Positions 16,786 through 24,931 of a stretch of DNA of 64,000 nt are shown in pieces (the stretch's first letter is position 1; the number at the start of each line of letters is the position of its first letter). Source of the DNA: Candidatus Eisenbacteria bacterium. GTDB lineage: Bacteria > Eisenbacteria > RBG-16-71-46. The notes under the pieces were generated by a model. It ran no database searches. It worked only from the letters and a program-made list of their open reading frames with translations, and had not been told where the DNA came from. The translations under genes and the position numbers were made by a program. Where the stretch lies: the NCBI GenBank assembly GCA_020847735.1, contig JADLBL010000011.1:1-64000 (forward strand). The letters are read 5' to 3'.

Positions 16786-17856
16786 TCACGCCTGGGGCGA
16801 GAGGCCTCCGAGCTGCCCGCAGGCCGCCCAGATCTCGCCGCCCATCGTGTTACGGACCGTTACGGCCGGCGCCCGGGGGTGGAGTCTTGCGGCGAATTCG
16901 GCGATCGCCTGCGGACTTGGCCGCTTCCATTCGAGTCCCGGCACCGGATTGTAGGGAATGATGTTGATCTTGCTGGGCAGGGCGCGAGCGAAAGCCGCCA
17001 GACGGTCCGCGTCCCCGGGAGAGTCGTTGACGCCCCCGATGAGCGTGTACTCGAGCGTCACGCGGCGCCCGACGGTGGCGCCGTACTCGTGGGCGGCGTC
17101 CAGTACTTCGGCGATCGGCCAGCGGCGATTGACCGGCATCAGCCGGTCCCGCACCTCGTCGGTCGTGGCGTGCAGCGAGAGCGCGAGCCCGACCTGCAGG
17201 TCGAGCCTGGCGAGTTCGCGGATCTGCGGGACGAGTCCGGAGGTCGAGACCGTGATCCGCCGCGCCCCGAGGTTCAGGCCGCGCTCGTCGTGCAGGATGC
17301 GGATCGCCTCGCTCACCGGACCGAGGTTCGCCAGCGGCTCCCCCATGCCCATGAAGACGATGTTGAAGCGGTCGTCGCGCCACTGGTGCAGGTCGCCCAT
17401 CACGAGCACCTGCGCGATGATCTCCTCGGCGCGCAGGTTGCGCAGCAATCCCATCCGTCCGGTCGCGCAGAAGGCGCACTTGAGCGCACATCCGACCTGC
17501 GACGAGACGCAGAAGGTGAGGCGCTTCGGCGTGCGCATGGACACGCTCTCGACCCGCGCGCCGTCCTCCAGCGTGAACACCAGCTTGTGGGTGTCACCGT
17601 CGGCGCTGGCGAGCACGTGCGCGGGCGGAAGCGCCATGTCGAGGATGGCGCCGACTTCCTGCCGGAGGCTGGCCGGCAGGTTCGTCATCCGGGACGGCTC
17701 TCGAACCTGTTTCTGATAAACCCACGCGAACAACTGGTCCGCCCGATAAGCCGAAAGCCCCATGCGACCCAGGTGTCCGGCGAGGCGCGCTCGCGCGAAC
17801 CCGTAGAAACTTGGGGTTGAATCGTTCGAAGGCAGGATTGGGATCGCGGATTCCAT
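16786..17856 (-). CDS. rlmN: 23S rRNA / tRNA adenine-C2 methyltransferase RlmN (radical SAM)
   Basis: The 356-residue product carries the radical-SAM cluster motif CxxxCxxC as CALKCAFC (Cys123, Cys127, Cys130), GMGEPLANL, a STSGLVPQI stretch and LSLHATTDEVRD. The C-terminal IWAACGQL holds the methyl-carrying Cys. RlmN methylates A2503 of 23S rRNA and A37 of some tRNAs. ATG 17856 is chosen over a longer frame because homologues begin near here and GGAA precedes it. It heads the minus-strand rlmN-kinase-regulator cluster and diverges from the ArsR-type gene. Confidence 0.95.
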   Translation of the reverse strand: MESAIPILPSNDSTPSFYGFARARLAGHLGRMGLSAYRADQLFAWVYQKQVREPSRMTNLPASLRQEVGAILDMALPPAHVLASADGDTHKLVFTLEDGARVESVSMRTPKRLTFCVSSQVGCALKCAFCATGRMGLLRNLRAEEIIAQVLVMGDLHQWRDDRFNIVFMGMGEPLANLGPVSEAIRILHDERGLNLGARRITVSTSGLVPQIRELARLDLQVGLALSLHATTDEVRDRLMPVNRRWPIAEVLDAAHEYGATVGRRVTLEYTLIGGVNDSPGDADRLAAFARALPSKINIIPYNPVPGLEWKRPSPQAIAEFAARLHPRAPAVTVRNTMGGEIWAACGQLGGLSPQA

Positions 17857-17936
17857 GCGGGTTCCAGGTGATGATGCGTTGGGGCGCGACGGGCCGCAAA
17901 GTACCACAGCATTCGACGTTGCGACCACGGCCAGCG

Positions 17937-17957
17937 GCATGATATGCATGGCGATGC
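17937..17957. promoter_or_regulatory. GCAT/ATGC repeat cluster, possible ArsR operator
   Basis: GCAT-GAT-ATGC followed directly by GCAT-GGCG-ATGC covers the region of the ArsR start codon and the rlmN-arsR divergent gap. Overlapping dyads here would suit autoregulation; this is inference only. Confidence 0.25.
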
Positions 17958-18531
17958 AATGAATGAAGCCGCCTCGGATCTTCACGCCATGCTCGCCTCG
18001 CTGGGGCATGCCTCACGCCTTCGCATCGCGCTCAGCCTCATCCAGGGAGAGCGGTGCGTCGGCGACCTCGCGCTCGCCATCGGCCTTTCGCAGTCCTGCA
18101 CCACTCGGCACATCCAGGCGCTCGAGCGAGCCGGCCTGGTGAGGTCGCGGCGCGACGGTAAGCGCGTACTGGTCGGGCTCGACCGGGAGCGCCGCGGCGT
18201 GGCCCCGCTGATCGGCTGGCTGCTGTCGGGCTCCGGGACGGCGTCCGGCGCCGGTGGCATCGGCAAAGGCCCGCGGCCGAGCCCGTCGAGGGCGACCCGA
18301 TCCAGTCGAGCCACCAGAGCCGTGGGCGAGCAACCACCCCGAGCGCTCCATGGTGCCTCGCGGACGCCGGAGCCGGCGGCCGGAGCATCTGCCCCGGAGA
18401 CTTCCGTGGGAGGGGACGCGGAAACGCCTCACTACTCCGGCCCGGCATCTGGTACATCTGCGGATTCCAAGCAAGATTCGCGGCCCGGATTCCGCCGCCC
18501 TCGAGAGACGCTGGAGGATTTCCTGTTGTAA
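17944..18531 (+). CDS. ArsR-type winged-helix regulator with long disordered tail
   Basis: Residues ~10-85 match the ArsR HTH fold: LASLGHASRLRIALSLI, CVGDLALAIGLSQSCTTRHIQALERAGLV and RRDGKRVLVGL. The remaining ~105 residues are Ser/Pro/Gly/Ala-rich and predicted disordered, closing with a short acidic-hydrophobic RRPRETLEDFLL. ArsR regulators are normally ~100 residues, so the tail is unusual. Metal-binding cysteines of classic ArsR members are not evident. Start 17944 or 17959 (MNEAAS) is possible, and neither has a clear ribosome-binding site. It ends 20 bases before the ppx gene and may be co-transcribed with it. Confidence 0.75.
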   Translation: MHGDAMNEAASDLHAMLASLGHASRLRIALSLIQGERCVGDLALAIGLSQSCTTRHIQALERAGLVRSRRDGKRVLVGLDRERRGVAPLIGWLLSGSGTASGAGGIGKGPRPSPSRATRSSRATRAVGEQPPRALHGASRTPEPAAGASAPETSVGGDAETPHYSGPASGTSADSKQDSRPGFRRPRETLEDFLL

Positions 18532-18551
18532 ACGTCGAAGGACCCGAACAT

Positions 18552-19514
18552 ATGCGTTTCGGTGCAATAGATATCGGTTCAAACTCCGTGCGACTCCTGG
18601 TTGGTGGTCTGACCGGCGACGACCCGTGGGCCCCTGACCTCGAGTCGGTGGCGCGCGCCGGCGAACCTTGTCGACTTGGCAAGGGGTTGCACGAGTCGGG
18701 CGTCATCGCCGACGAGCTGATCGACCGGGCGTCCGCCATCGCACAGGAGTTCGCCCGAAGGGCACGCTCGCTGGGCGCCGCTCACGTAATTGCCGGCGCG
18801 ACGGCGGCGCTGCGAAGCGCCGCCAACGGGCAGGAGGCGGCCGAGCGCATCGCCACACGAGCAGGGTTGCCGGTCCGCATTCTGAGCGGCGACGAGGAGG
18901 CGCGGCTGGTCTACCGGGCGGTGGTTCTGGGGCTCGGAAGTCGGTCGCGCGCGAGTCAGTGCGTGATCTTCGATCTGGGCGGCGGCAGCACCGAGGTGGT
19001 CAGCGGGGTCGGCGCCAGCGCCGGACGCTGGAACAGCCTGCCATTCGGTGCGGTTTCGGTTCACGAGCGCGCCCTCTCTGGCGATCCCCCGGACGATGCG
19101 ACGATCCGTTCCGCAAGTGACATCATCACCCGTGAACTTATGCATGGCTGTGCACAGTTGCCCGAGCGCAGTACGTTGCTGGCGGGCGTTGGCGGAACGG
19201 TGACGGTGCTCGCGTCGCTCGACCGCGGCCTGACCGATTACGACCCGGCCATGCTCGAGGGCTGGTACATCGAGCGTTCGCGCGCGCAGGCGCTCATCGA
19301 TCGCATCGTCCGGCTGTCGCTCGCCGAGCGTCGCAATCTCCCCATCATGGGGGAGGGCAGGGCGGACATCATCGGGGCGGGTGCCCTGATCGTCCGGGCG
19401 CTCATGGAGCGCTTCCAGGCGCCGGGGCTTGTGGCCTCCACGCAGGGCCTGCGCTACGGGCTGGTCCGCCTCGCCGCCGAGGAATGGCTCTCGGGCCGTC
19501 GGACGGGCAGTTAG
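18552..19514 (+). CDS. ppx: Ppx/GppA family exopolyphosphatase / pppGpp phosphatase
   Basis: The 320-residue product is an ASKHA-fold phosphatase of the Ppx/GppA family. Signatures are AIDIGSNSVRLLV at the N-terminus, GATAALRSAANG, LSGDEEARLVY, the phosphate loop FDLGGGSTEVV near 140 and GVGGTVTVLASL near 222. The length fits the short, single-module type lacking the C-terminal HD part, so activity on polyphosphate or pppGpp cannot be told apart here. It starts 20 bases downstream of the ArsR-type gene behind GAAGGA. Confidence 0.9.
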   Translation: MRFGAIDIGSNSVRLLVGGLTGDDPWAPDLESVARAGEPCRLGKGLHESGVIADELIDRASAIAQEFARRARSLGAAHVIAGATAALRSAANGQEAAERIATRAGLPVRILSGDEEARLVYRAVVLGLGSRSRASQCVIFDLGGGSTEVVSGVGASAGRWNSLPFGAVSVHERALSGDPPDDATIRSASDIITRELMHGCAQLPERSTLLAGVGGTVTVLASLDRGLTDYDPAMLEGWYIERSRAQALIDRIVRLSLAERRNLPIMGEGRADIIGAGALIVRALMERFQAPGLVASTQGLRYGLVRLAAEEWLSGRRTGS

Positions 19515-19517
19515 CCG

Positions 19518-19547
19518 TTGACGATTCTTTTGCAGGCGGCGGATACT
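19518..19547 (+). promoter_or_regulatory. Candidate promoter after ppx
   Basis: TTGACG (19518-19523) and GATACT (19542-19547) with an 18-base spacer, about 115 bases before the small secreted-protein gene. Confidence 0.4.
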
Positions 19548-19661
19548 TCCCGCAGGCAACCGCTGGTCCCCACTCCATTTTGTTCGCTGCCGTCCCGGCG
19601 TCCTCCAGCCGGGCGGTGTTGTTCGTCACTTCTTGCCAGTGCTGGAGGGAGCGGGATTCGC

Positions 19662-19970
19662 ATGACCAAGCTTCGCAGCAGACTCCTCGTCTCACTGGTC
19701 CTTGCCGCGGTGGCGATCGCCATCGCGGGGATCGAGGCCGCCTCGGCCCGACCTTCCGAGCGCCGTTCGCTTCCGGCTCCGACGTCGTTCACGTCGTCGC
19801 GTCCGGGCGCCGGTTCGTTCGGTGGGGAACCGGACCCGACCGGCAACGGTTCTCCTCAGCCTTCGGTCAAGCCCGCTTCGCTGGTCGGGCTGCCGAATTT
19901 CTGGCTGCTGGACTACTGGATCAAGTGGCGGATGCGGAGCCATCACGCCCAGCGACACGCGAGACGCTGA
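19662..19970 (+). CDS. Small secreted hypothetical protein
   Basis: ATG 19662 follows GGAGGGA at 19644-19650 and gives 102 residues. A signal-peptide-like start (LLVSLVLAAVAIAIAGIEAASA) is followed by a Ser/Pro/Gly-rich low-complexity middle and a basic, aromatic end (FWLLDYWIKWRMRSHHAQRHARR). I recognise no family. It precedes the large sigma-54 activator gene by 93 bases and may be its leader cistron. Confidence 0.5.
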   Translation: MTKLRSRLLVSLVLAAVAIAIAGIEAASARPSERRSLPAPTSFTSSRPGAGSFGGEPDPTGNGSPQPSVKPASLVGLPNFWLLDYWIKWRMRSHHAQRHARR

Positions 19971-20063
19971 CTTTCGGTCTTCACGTGGCTCGATGACGTG
20001 CAGGTGCAAGGGCAAGGTGGTCCGAGCACCCAACCGGGTTTGTGAATCGTCGAGGACTTGACC

Positions 20064-23000
20064 GTGCAGAGAGCGATCCCCCCCGATCAGCCTGAACGGG
20101 TCCTGCTGCCGCGAGACGGCTTCGGACAACGCGAGGCGGTCGGAGATCTGAATCTCGCCGCGGACAACTACGCGGGCGCCGTCGAAGCGTTTGGAGCGGC
20201 CCTTTCGGCCACCGACGCGCACGACGTGCCGTCGCGCGTTCGCCTGCTGCTCAAGCTCGCGGAGTCCGAATACCACCGGGGCGCGAGCGACGCCGCCGAA
20301 GCGGCCGCCCGCAGGGCGCGGGTCGAAGGGCGCGTCCTGGAGGACGGGCGCGTCCGTGCCGCCGTCGCGGCGCGACTCGCCGCGGTTTCGTTCGACGCGT
20401 CGAACTACCGGCGGTCGTTGCGCTACGCGCGCTACGCCTACGCCGTGCTTCGGGACACGGACGAGCACCGCACCGTCGGGAACATCGCGTTGACGCTCGG
20501 CAGCAACATGCAGCGCCTCGGTCAGCCTCACGCCGCCATCGAGTGGTTCCAGAACGCCGCGGCGACTTTCCGCCGCATCGAGCACGCCGAGGGCCTCGTC
20601 ATCGCCCTCAACAACCTCGGCATCACGTACAAGAACCTGCGCGAATGGCGCGAGGCGGTGCGCTTCCTGGAGCAGGCGCTGGCCATCGACGAGCGCAAGG
20701 GGCTGTACGCCCGCATGCGTTCGCACCATCAGAGCCTCGGCCTGATTCGCTATCGGCTCGGGCAGTGGGATCTCGCGGACGAGCACTTCCGTCACTCGCT
20801 TCGCATCGCCCGCGAGGTGGGCCACCCGACGAGTGAAGCGCAGGCGCTGCTCGCACTCGGCATGCTCTGCCGCCGCCGCCGCCAGTACGAGCGCGCGGGC
20901 GAACACTACTCGCGAGCCCTCGAACTCGCGCGCCAGACGGGGGCGCAGCGCGAATCGCAGTTGGCCCGCGAGTTCCTCGCCGAGATCGAGCTCGATCGGG
21001 GCCAGGGCGCCGCCGCGCTGGCGCTGCTCGAGCCCGCGCTCGAGGAGGCGCGCGAGTCGGCGCCGCACGGCGACATGACGATGGAGCTGGAGACGCGCGT
21101 CGGTCTGGCGATGCAGTGGATCGGTCGCCTCGACGAAGCGCATGCGCACGGCATGAAGGGGCTCGCGCTGGCCGAGCGACTGGGCGACCGCGTCGAGCAC
21201 GCCATCGCCCTGCGAACGCTGGCTCGACTCGAGGCCCTGCGCGGGCAGGCGGCCGCGATGGAGCGGCACCTGCGGGACGCGATCGAGGCGTTCGACCGGC
21301 TGGGCGAGTCCTACGAGCACGCGATCACGCTGGCGGAATGGGGCGAATACCTGCTGCTGCTGCCGGCGAGCTCGCGGCTGCGCCTGGCGCTCGAGCCGGT
21401 CAGCGACGCCGCGCGTCGCGCCTCGGCCATGTTCCGCCAGCTCGGGGTCGTTTCGCTCGCCGCCGAAGCGCTGCTGACGCTCGCGCGGCTCGAATCCGAG
21501 CGCGAACACTACGACCAGGCGCTGTCCCTGCTCGAGCAGGCCGAGTTGTGGCTGACCGAGTGCACCGATTCCGGCACCGAGGAGCGGCTGGCCACGCTGC
21601 GGCGCGACATCGAGCGCCAGTACGTCGCGGTTTCGCTCTCGACGTGCAACGAGTTCCGGGCGCTCGAAGAAGCCAACCGGCTATTCCGCGAGACCAACGA
21701 CATGGAAGGTCTGCTCGCCCAGATCGTGAAGCTCGCGGTCGAACACTCGGGCGGCGACCGGGGGTTTCTCGCCTTCAGCTCGACGGGGGGGCGCCTGGAC
21801 GTCGTCGCTCAGCACGGGCTCGGCCGGGATCGTGCCCGCCGCGTGTTGCGCGTGCTCGAAGAGGTGGGCGGCGCCCGTCTCGCCGAGAACGGCCCCACCT
21901 TCTCGAGCCGTGTCGCCGCCGACCCGCGGTTCGGAGCCGCGCTCACCGAGGCGCTCGAAGGGGTGGGCTCGCTCGTCTGCGTACCGCTGAACTTCCCGTC
22001 GCAATCGGTCGGGCTGGTCTACGTGGACCGACTCAACGACAACCTGCTCGGCGCGTTCCGCCAGCGCGAACTGAACATGCTCGCGGTGCTCGCGAACAGC
22101 GCCGCCGTGGCCATCGTCGAGGCGCAGCGCTCGCTGCTGCTGACCGAGAACCAGCAGCTCCGCGACAAGCTTCGCCCCAGCCCTGGCACCGAGCGCATCG
22201 TTTCGATCTCGCGCGAGATCGCCGACATCCTGCTGCTCCTGCGGAAGGTCGGCGACAGCAACGCCACCGTCCTGTTCATGGGCGAGACCGGCACCGGCAA
22301 GGGCCTGTTCGCGCAGGTCGTGCACGAGACGTCGAACCGTCGCGACCATCCGTTCGTGCAGGTGAACTGCGCGGCGCTGCCCGAGCAGTTGCTCGAGAGC
22401 GAGCTTTTCGGCTACGTGCACGGAGCGTTCACGGGCGCGACCCGCGACAAGACCGGACTGTTCGAGGAGGCCGCGGGCGGCACCATCTTCCTCGACGAGA
22501 TCGAGAAGATTCCCGAGGCCATGCAGGCGAAGCTGCTGCACGTTCTCGACCGCGGGGAAATCCGACCCGTCGGCGCGACGCGCACGCGCAAGGTGGACGC
22601 GCGTGTCATCTGCGCGACGAGCAGCGACCTGCGCGAGCGCATTCGCGAGGGACGGTTCCTCGAGGATCTCTACTACCGGCTCAACGACATCACCGTGCGC
22701 GTGCCCTCGCTTCGCGAGCGGCGCGAGGACATCCCGGTGCTGGCTCAGCATTTCGCCGCGCTTTACTCCCGGCAGATGGACAAGACCCTGCGAGGCTTCA
22801 CGCCGGAAGTCATGCGCACCTTCCTTTCGCACGAGTGGCGCGGGAACGTGCGCGAGCTGGAAAAGCTCGTGAAGCGAATGGTCGTGCTGGCGGACGAGGG
22901 CGACACCCTGGGATTGGAGCTGCTGCCCGCCGAACTGCGCGACGTGCGCGCGAGCGAGCCGGCAGCCCGGGCGCCGAGCGGGCCGCCCCTCGAGGGGCCG

Positions 23001-23186
23001 CCGGGTGGCAGGACGCTTCGCAGCGGCGTCTCCGAACTCGAGAAGCAGATGATCGCCGGCGCGCTCGCCCGGCACAGGGGCAACAAGGCTCGTGTGGCGC
23101 GCGAACTGGGGGTGAGCTACCCGACGTTGCTCAACCGGATCCGTACCTATCGCCTCGAGGCTCCGCAGGAGGAAAGCCGGGGCTAA
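20064..23186 (+). CDS. TPR-GAF-AAA+ sigma-54-dependent transcription activator
   Basis: The 1040-residue protein opens with about 450 residues of TPR-type helical repeats (for example AIEWFQNAAATFRRIEHAEG, ALNNLGITYKNLREW). A GAF domain follows at ~545-680 and then a sigma-54 AAA+ domain with Walker A GETGTGKG near 740, the GAFTGA loop near 788 and GGTIFLDEIEK. It ends in a Fis-type helix-turn-helix (NKARVARELGVSYPTLLNRI near 1007). There is no receiver, so control is probably by protein partners or ligands. GTG 20064 suits the GAGG at 20052 better than TTG 20058. Sigma-54 promoters lie in the gap just downstream. Confidence 0.9.
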   Translation: MQRAIPPDQPERVLLPRDGFGQREAVGDLNLAADNYAGAVEAFGAALSATDAHDVPSRVRLLLKLAESEYHRGASDAAEAAARRARVEGRVLEDGRVRAAVAARLAAVSFDASNYRRSLRYARYAYAVLRDTDEHRTVGNIALTLGSNMQRLGQPHAAIEWFQNAAATFRRIEHAEGLVIALNNLGITYKNLREWREAVRFLEQALAIDERKGLYARMRSHHQSLGLIRYRLGQWDLADEHFRHSLRIAREVGHPTSEAQALLALGMLCRRRRQYERAGEHYSRALELARQTGAQRESQLAREFLAEIELDRGQGAAALALLEPALEEARESAPHGDMTMELETRVGLAMQWIGRLDEAHAHGMKGLALAERLGDRVEHAIALRTLARLEALRGQAAAMERHLRDAIEAFDRLGESYEHAITLAEWGEYLLLLPASSRLRLALEPVSDAARRASAMFRQLGVVSLAAEALLTLARLESEREHYDQALSLLEQAELWLTECTDSGTEERLATLRRDIERQYVAVSLSTCNEFRALEEANRLFRETNDMEGLLAQIVKLAVEHSGGDRGFLAFSSTGGRLDVVAQHGLGRDRARRVLRVLEEVGGARLAENGPTFSSRVAADPRFGAALTEALEGVGSLVCVPLNFPSQSVGLVYVDRLNDNLLGAFRQRELNMLAVLANSAAVAIVEAQRSLLLTENQQLRDKLRPSPGTERIVSISREIADILLLLRKVGDSNATVLFMGETGTGKGLFAQVVHETSNRRDHPFVQVNCAALPEQLLESELFGYVHGAFTGATRDKTGLFEEAAGGTIFLDEIEKIPEAMQAKLLHVLDRGEIRPVGATRTRKVDARVICATSSDLRERIREGRFLEDLYYRLNDITVRVPSLRERREDIPVLAQHFAALYSRQMDKTLRGFTPEVMRTFLSHEWRGNVRELEKLVKRMVVLADEGDTLGLELLPAELRDVRASEPAARAPSGPPLEGPPGGRTLRSGVSELEKQMIAGALARHRGNKARVARELGVSYPTLLNRIRTYRLEAPQEESRG

Positions 23187-23232
23187 AAGAACTTTCCGAA
23201 CCGGAACCCGAAGATTGTTTTACAGGCATGTT

Positions 23233-23265
23233 GGCCCCGTTCAGGCACTTAGCCAGAACGGGGCC
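23233..23265 (+). terminator. 10-bp inverted repeat: terminator or activator site
   Basis: GGCCCCGTTC (23233-23242) and GAACGGGGCC (23256-23265) are separated by 13 bases and followed by TTCGACTTT. It could end the activator mRNA. With the next inverted repeat 61 bases on it could also form a paired enhancer. Confidence 0.5.
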
Positions 23266-23295
23266 TTCGACTTTGAAAGCTGTTTCTACATCACG

Positions 23296-23324
23296 CGAAT
23301 CCGGCATGCCGAAAGGCGGATTCG
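23296..23324. promoter_or_regulatory. 8-bp inverted repeat, candidate enhancer
   Basis: CGAATCCG (23296-23303) and CGGATTCG (23317-23324) with a 13-base spacer, the same spacer as the preceding repeat. The centre is about 90 bases before the -24 box of the sigma-54 match at 23399. Confidence 0.4.
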
Positions 23325-23398
23325 AACGTCGCTCGATCTGTCGCGTAACCCGCTTGCACGGCACCGATTGAAAGAATGTCCGGCAGTTGTGCGCGCGC

Positions 23399-23414
23399 TG
23401 GCACAGCGGCTGCT
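23399..23414 (+). promoter_or_regulatory. Sigma-54 promoter match inside the large gap
   Basis: TGGCACAGCGGCTGCT fits TGGCACR-N4-TTGCW with one change (CTGC for TTGC) and correct GG-GC spacing. No clear protein gene follows within 550 bases. Confidence 0.5.
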
Positions 23415-23614
23415 TTGTCATCGGGCCGGAGGGGGGGACCTCCACACAACCGGCGGAACATCGCCGGGCACATCTGGGCTAGCCGGCTGCGCGGGGACTG
23501 GTCGAGGGTACGAGCCCCGTCTAGCAGACAACGCATCGGAATCCGCCACCGGCTAGCTTGGAGTTTCAGATTTGAAGCAATCCTCTGGTCGTTCGGTGAT
23601 GGGACGGCCCCGGG

Positions 23615-23725
23615 ATGAGGAGCGAGAAGTACCCGGTCAGGCTCTTCGTCTCGCGGGAGTACGCCGGGCCAGAGGTTTCGGACACCGGTTATTCGCGGCT
23701 TTGGCCAACACTGGGGGATGTCTAG
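23615..23725 (+). CDS. Very small ORF (36 codons), doubtful
   Basis: ATG 23615 to TAG 23723-23725 gives a balanced peptide beginning MRSEKYPVRLFVSREY and ending LWPTLGDV, with no signal peptide or cysteines. There is no good Shine-Dalgarno sequence. It may be a chance ORF inside the putative RNA. Confidence 0.2.
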   Translation: MRSEKYPVRLFVSREYAGPEVSDTGYSRLWPTLGDV

Positions 23726-23814
23726 GCTGTAGACGCGATGAAGCTCGACCGGTGTCCACCCTGTTCAGCCGGTGTGGCGCCCTTTGCACACCTGAGTCCG
23801 AGGCGCACACCGCA

Positions 23815-23843
23815 CCGCCGCCGGTTCCTCGAGCCGGCGGCGG
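23815..23843 (+). terminator. Terminator-like hairpin in the gap
   Basis: CCGCCGCCGG (23815-23824) pairs with CCGGCGGCGG (23834-23843) around TTCCTCGAG, followed by TCTCAATTCTT. It also lies about 100 bases upstream of the second sigma-54 promoter, so an activator-site role is an alternative. Confidence 0.5.
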
Positions 23844-23929
23844 TCTCAATTCTTCCAACCCGCAGGGGGATCACGCGGTAGCTTTGAACCCGCCGGGGTG
23901 GGAACGTCCCGGTGCCCGGCGCGTCCATC

Positions 23930-23945
23930 TGGCACGGGCATTGCC
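23930..23945 (+). promoter_or_regulatory. Near-perfect sigma-54 promoter of the lipoprotein gene
   Basis: TGGCACGGGCATTGCC matches TGGCACG-N4-TTGC exactly. The predicted start is near 23957, 40 bases before ATG 23997. Confidence 0.8.
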
Positions 23946-23996
23946 GTGTAAGTCCACGGGTAACGGATTGCGTCCCATTCGAGCGGAGATCGTGTC

Positions 23997-24812
23997 ATGC
24001 GTACCGTCCTCCTGCTTTCCGCCTTCGCGCTGGCGTTCCTGGTCGCCGGCTGCAACGAGACTTCCGCGCCTCGCGACGTGACCCCTCCGGCCGCGCCGCG
24101 CGGCCTCTACTCCGTCACGGGAGATCAGCAGGCCACGCTGCACTGGCTGGCCAACACCGAAGGCGACGTCTCCGGCTATCGCATCTACACCGCTTCGCTC
24201 GCGGACGGCGCCGACGGGCCCTACTACCGGGTCGGCACGACGACACAGACCAGCTTCGTCGTCGCCGGAATGACCAATGGCGTGACCCGGTACCTGGCGG
24301 TCTCGGCGGTGGACAACGCCGGAAACGAGAGCGAGCTCTCGTACGACACCGTCTTCGACACCCCGCGCCCGGCGGGTTTCGGCGCCACGCTGTCGAACTT
24401 CCTCGACGGGGTGACCGGCGCCGGCTGGGATTTTTCGGCCGCCTCGACGCGGGCCTCCAACGATCCTGCCACGGACATCTTCTTCGGCTACAACGGCAGC
24501 GTGTTCCAGATGTTCACGCCGGACGTCAACACGGACATTCAGGACATGGGTTGGACTTCCAATCTGGACGCCATTGACTTCGCGCCGCCCGCCGGCTGGT
24601 CGCCGACCGGGTCGGTGGAACTGATCCCGGGCCACGCCTACGTGGTCTGGACCCGCGACAACCATTACGCCAAGTTCCGGGTCACGAGCCTCTCGGCCTC
24701 GGCGGTGGTGTTCGACTGGGCCTACCAGACCGACCCGGGCAACGGCGAGCTCATGGTCCAGCGCACGACCCGCGAGGGCGAGGCGGGCCGGCCGATCGCC
24801 TGGCTGAGGTGA
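23997..24812 (+). CDS. Fibronectin type III lipoprotein under sigma-54 control
   Basis: The 271-residue protein has a lipoprotein signal with lipobox LVAGC (Cys19). A fibronectin type III domain follows (TPPAAPRGLYSVTGDQQATL through YLAVSAVDNAGNESE, residues ~30-118), then a C-terminal beta-rich part containing DNHYAKFRVTSLS. The C-terminal part has the look of HmuY/DUF-type surface lipoprotein domains, but I cannot assign it. A near-perfect sigma-54 promoter precedes it, and the large TPR-GAF activator upstream is the obvious regulator. Confidence 0.75.
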   Translation: MRTVLLLSAFALAFLVAGCNETSAPRDVTPPAAPRGLYSVTGDQQATLHWLANTEGDVSGYRIYTASLADGADGPYYRVGTTTQTSFVVAGMTNGVTRYLAVSAVDNAGNESELSYDTVFDTPRPAGFGATLSNFLDGVTGAGWDFSAASTRASNDPATDIFFGYNGSVFQMFTPDVNTDIQDMGWTSNLDAIDFAPPAGWSPTGSVELIPGHAYVVWTRDNHYAKFRVTSLSASAVVFDWAYQTDPGNGELMVQRTTREGEAGRPIAWLR

Positions 24813-24931
24813 AATCAACGTGAAGCGGGCGGACTTCGGAGGCGGCTGCGCTAGGATAGTGCCCGCGCGCAACAGGACGCGGGGAGAAAGGTCCTGTCTC
24901 ACGGGGTACCTGTAGCGAAGGAGTGACGGCC

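Larger units (their letters stand above)
23425..23850 (+). ncRNA. Possible sigma-54-driven structured RNA
   Basis: A transcript from the 23399 promoter would run about 420 bases to the hairpin at 23815-23843. It contains a perfect 10-bp long-range helix (GGACACCGGT at 23680-23689 with ACCGGTGTCC at 23748-23757). The only protein-like ORF is 36 codons. No known RNA family is recognised; the call rests on promoter, helix and terminator geometry. Confidence 0.25.

Noticed and set aside
19692-21509. 605-codon minus-strand ORF opposite the TPR activator
   Set aside because: A shadow of the TPR repeats with repetitive Arg/Gln/Leu composition and no recognisable domain.
23490-23530. tRNA-like fragment GGTACGAGCCCCGTC in the gap after the TPR activator
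   Set aside because: Resembles a T arm, but no acceptor, D or anticodon arms can be folded around it.
23572-24081. 169-codon ORF overlapping the lipoprotein start
   Set aside because: Mixed low-complexity composition, no ribosome-binding site, runs through the sigma-54 promoter and into the lipoprotein gene in another frame.
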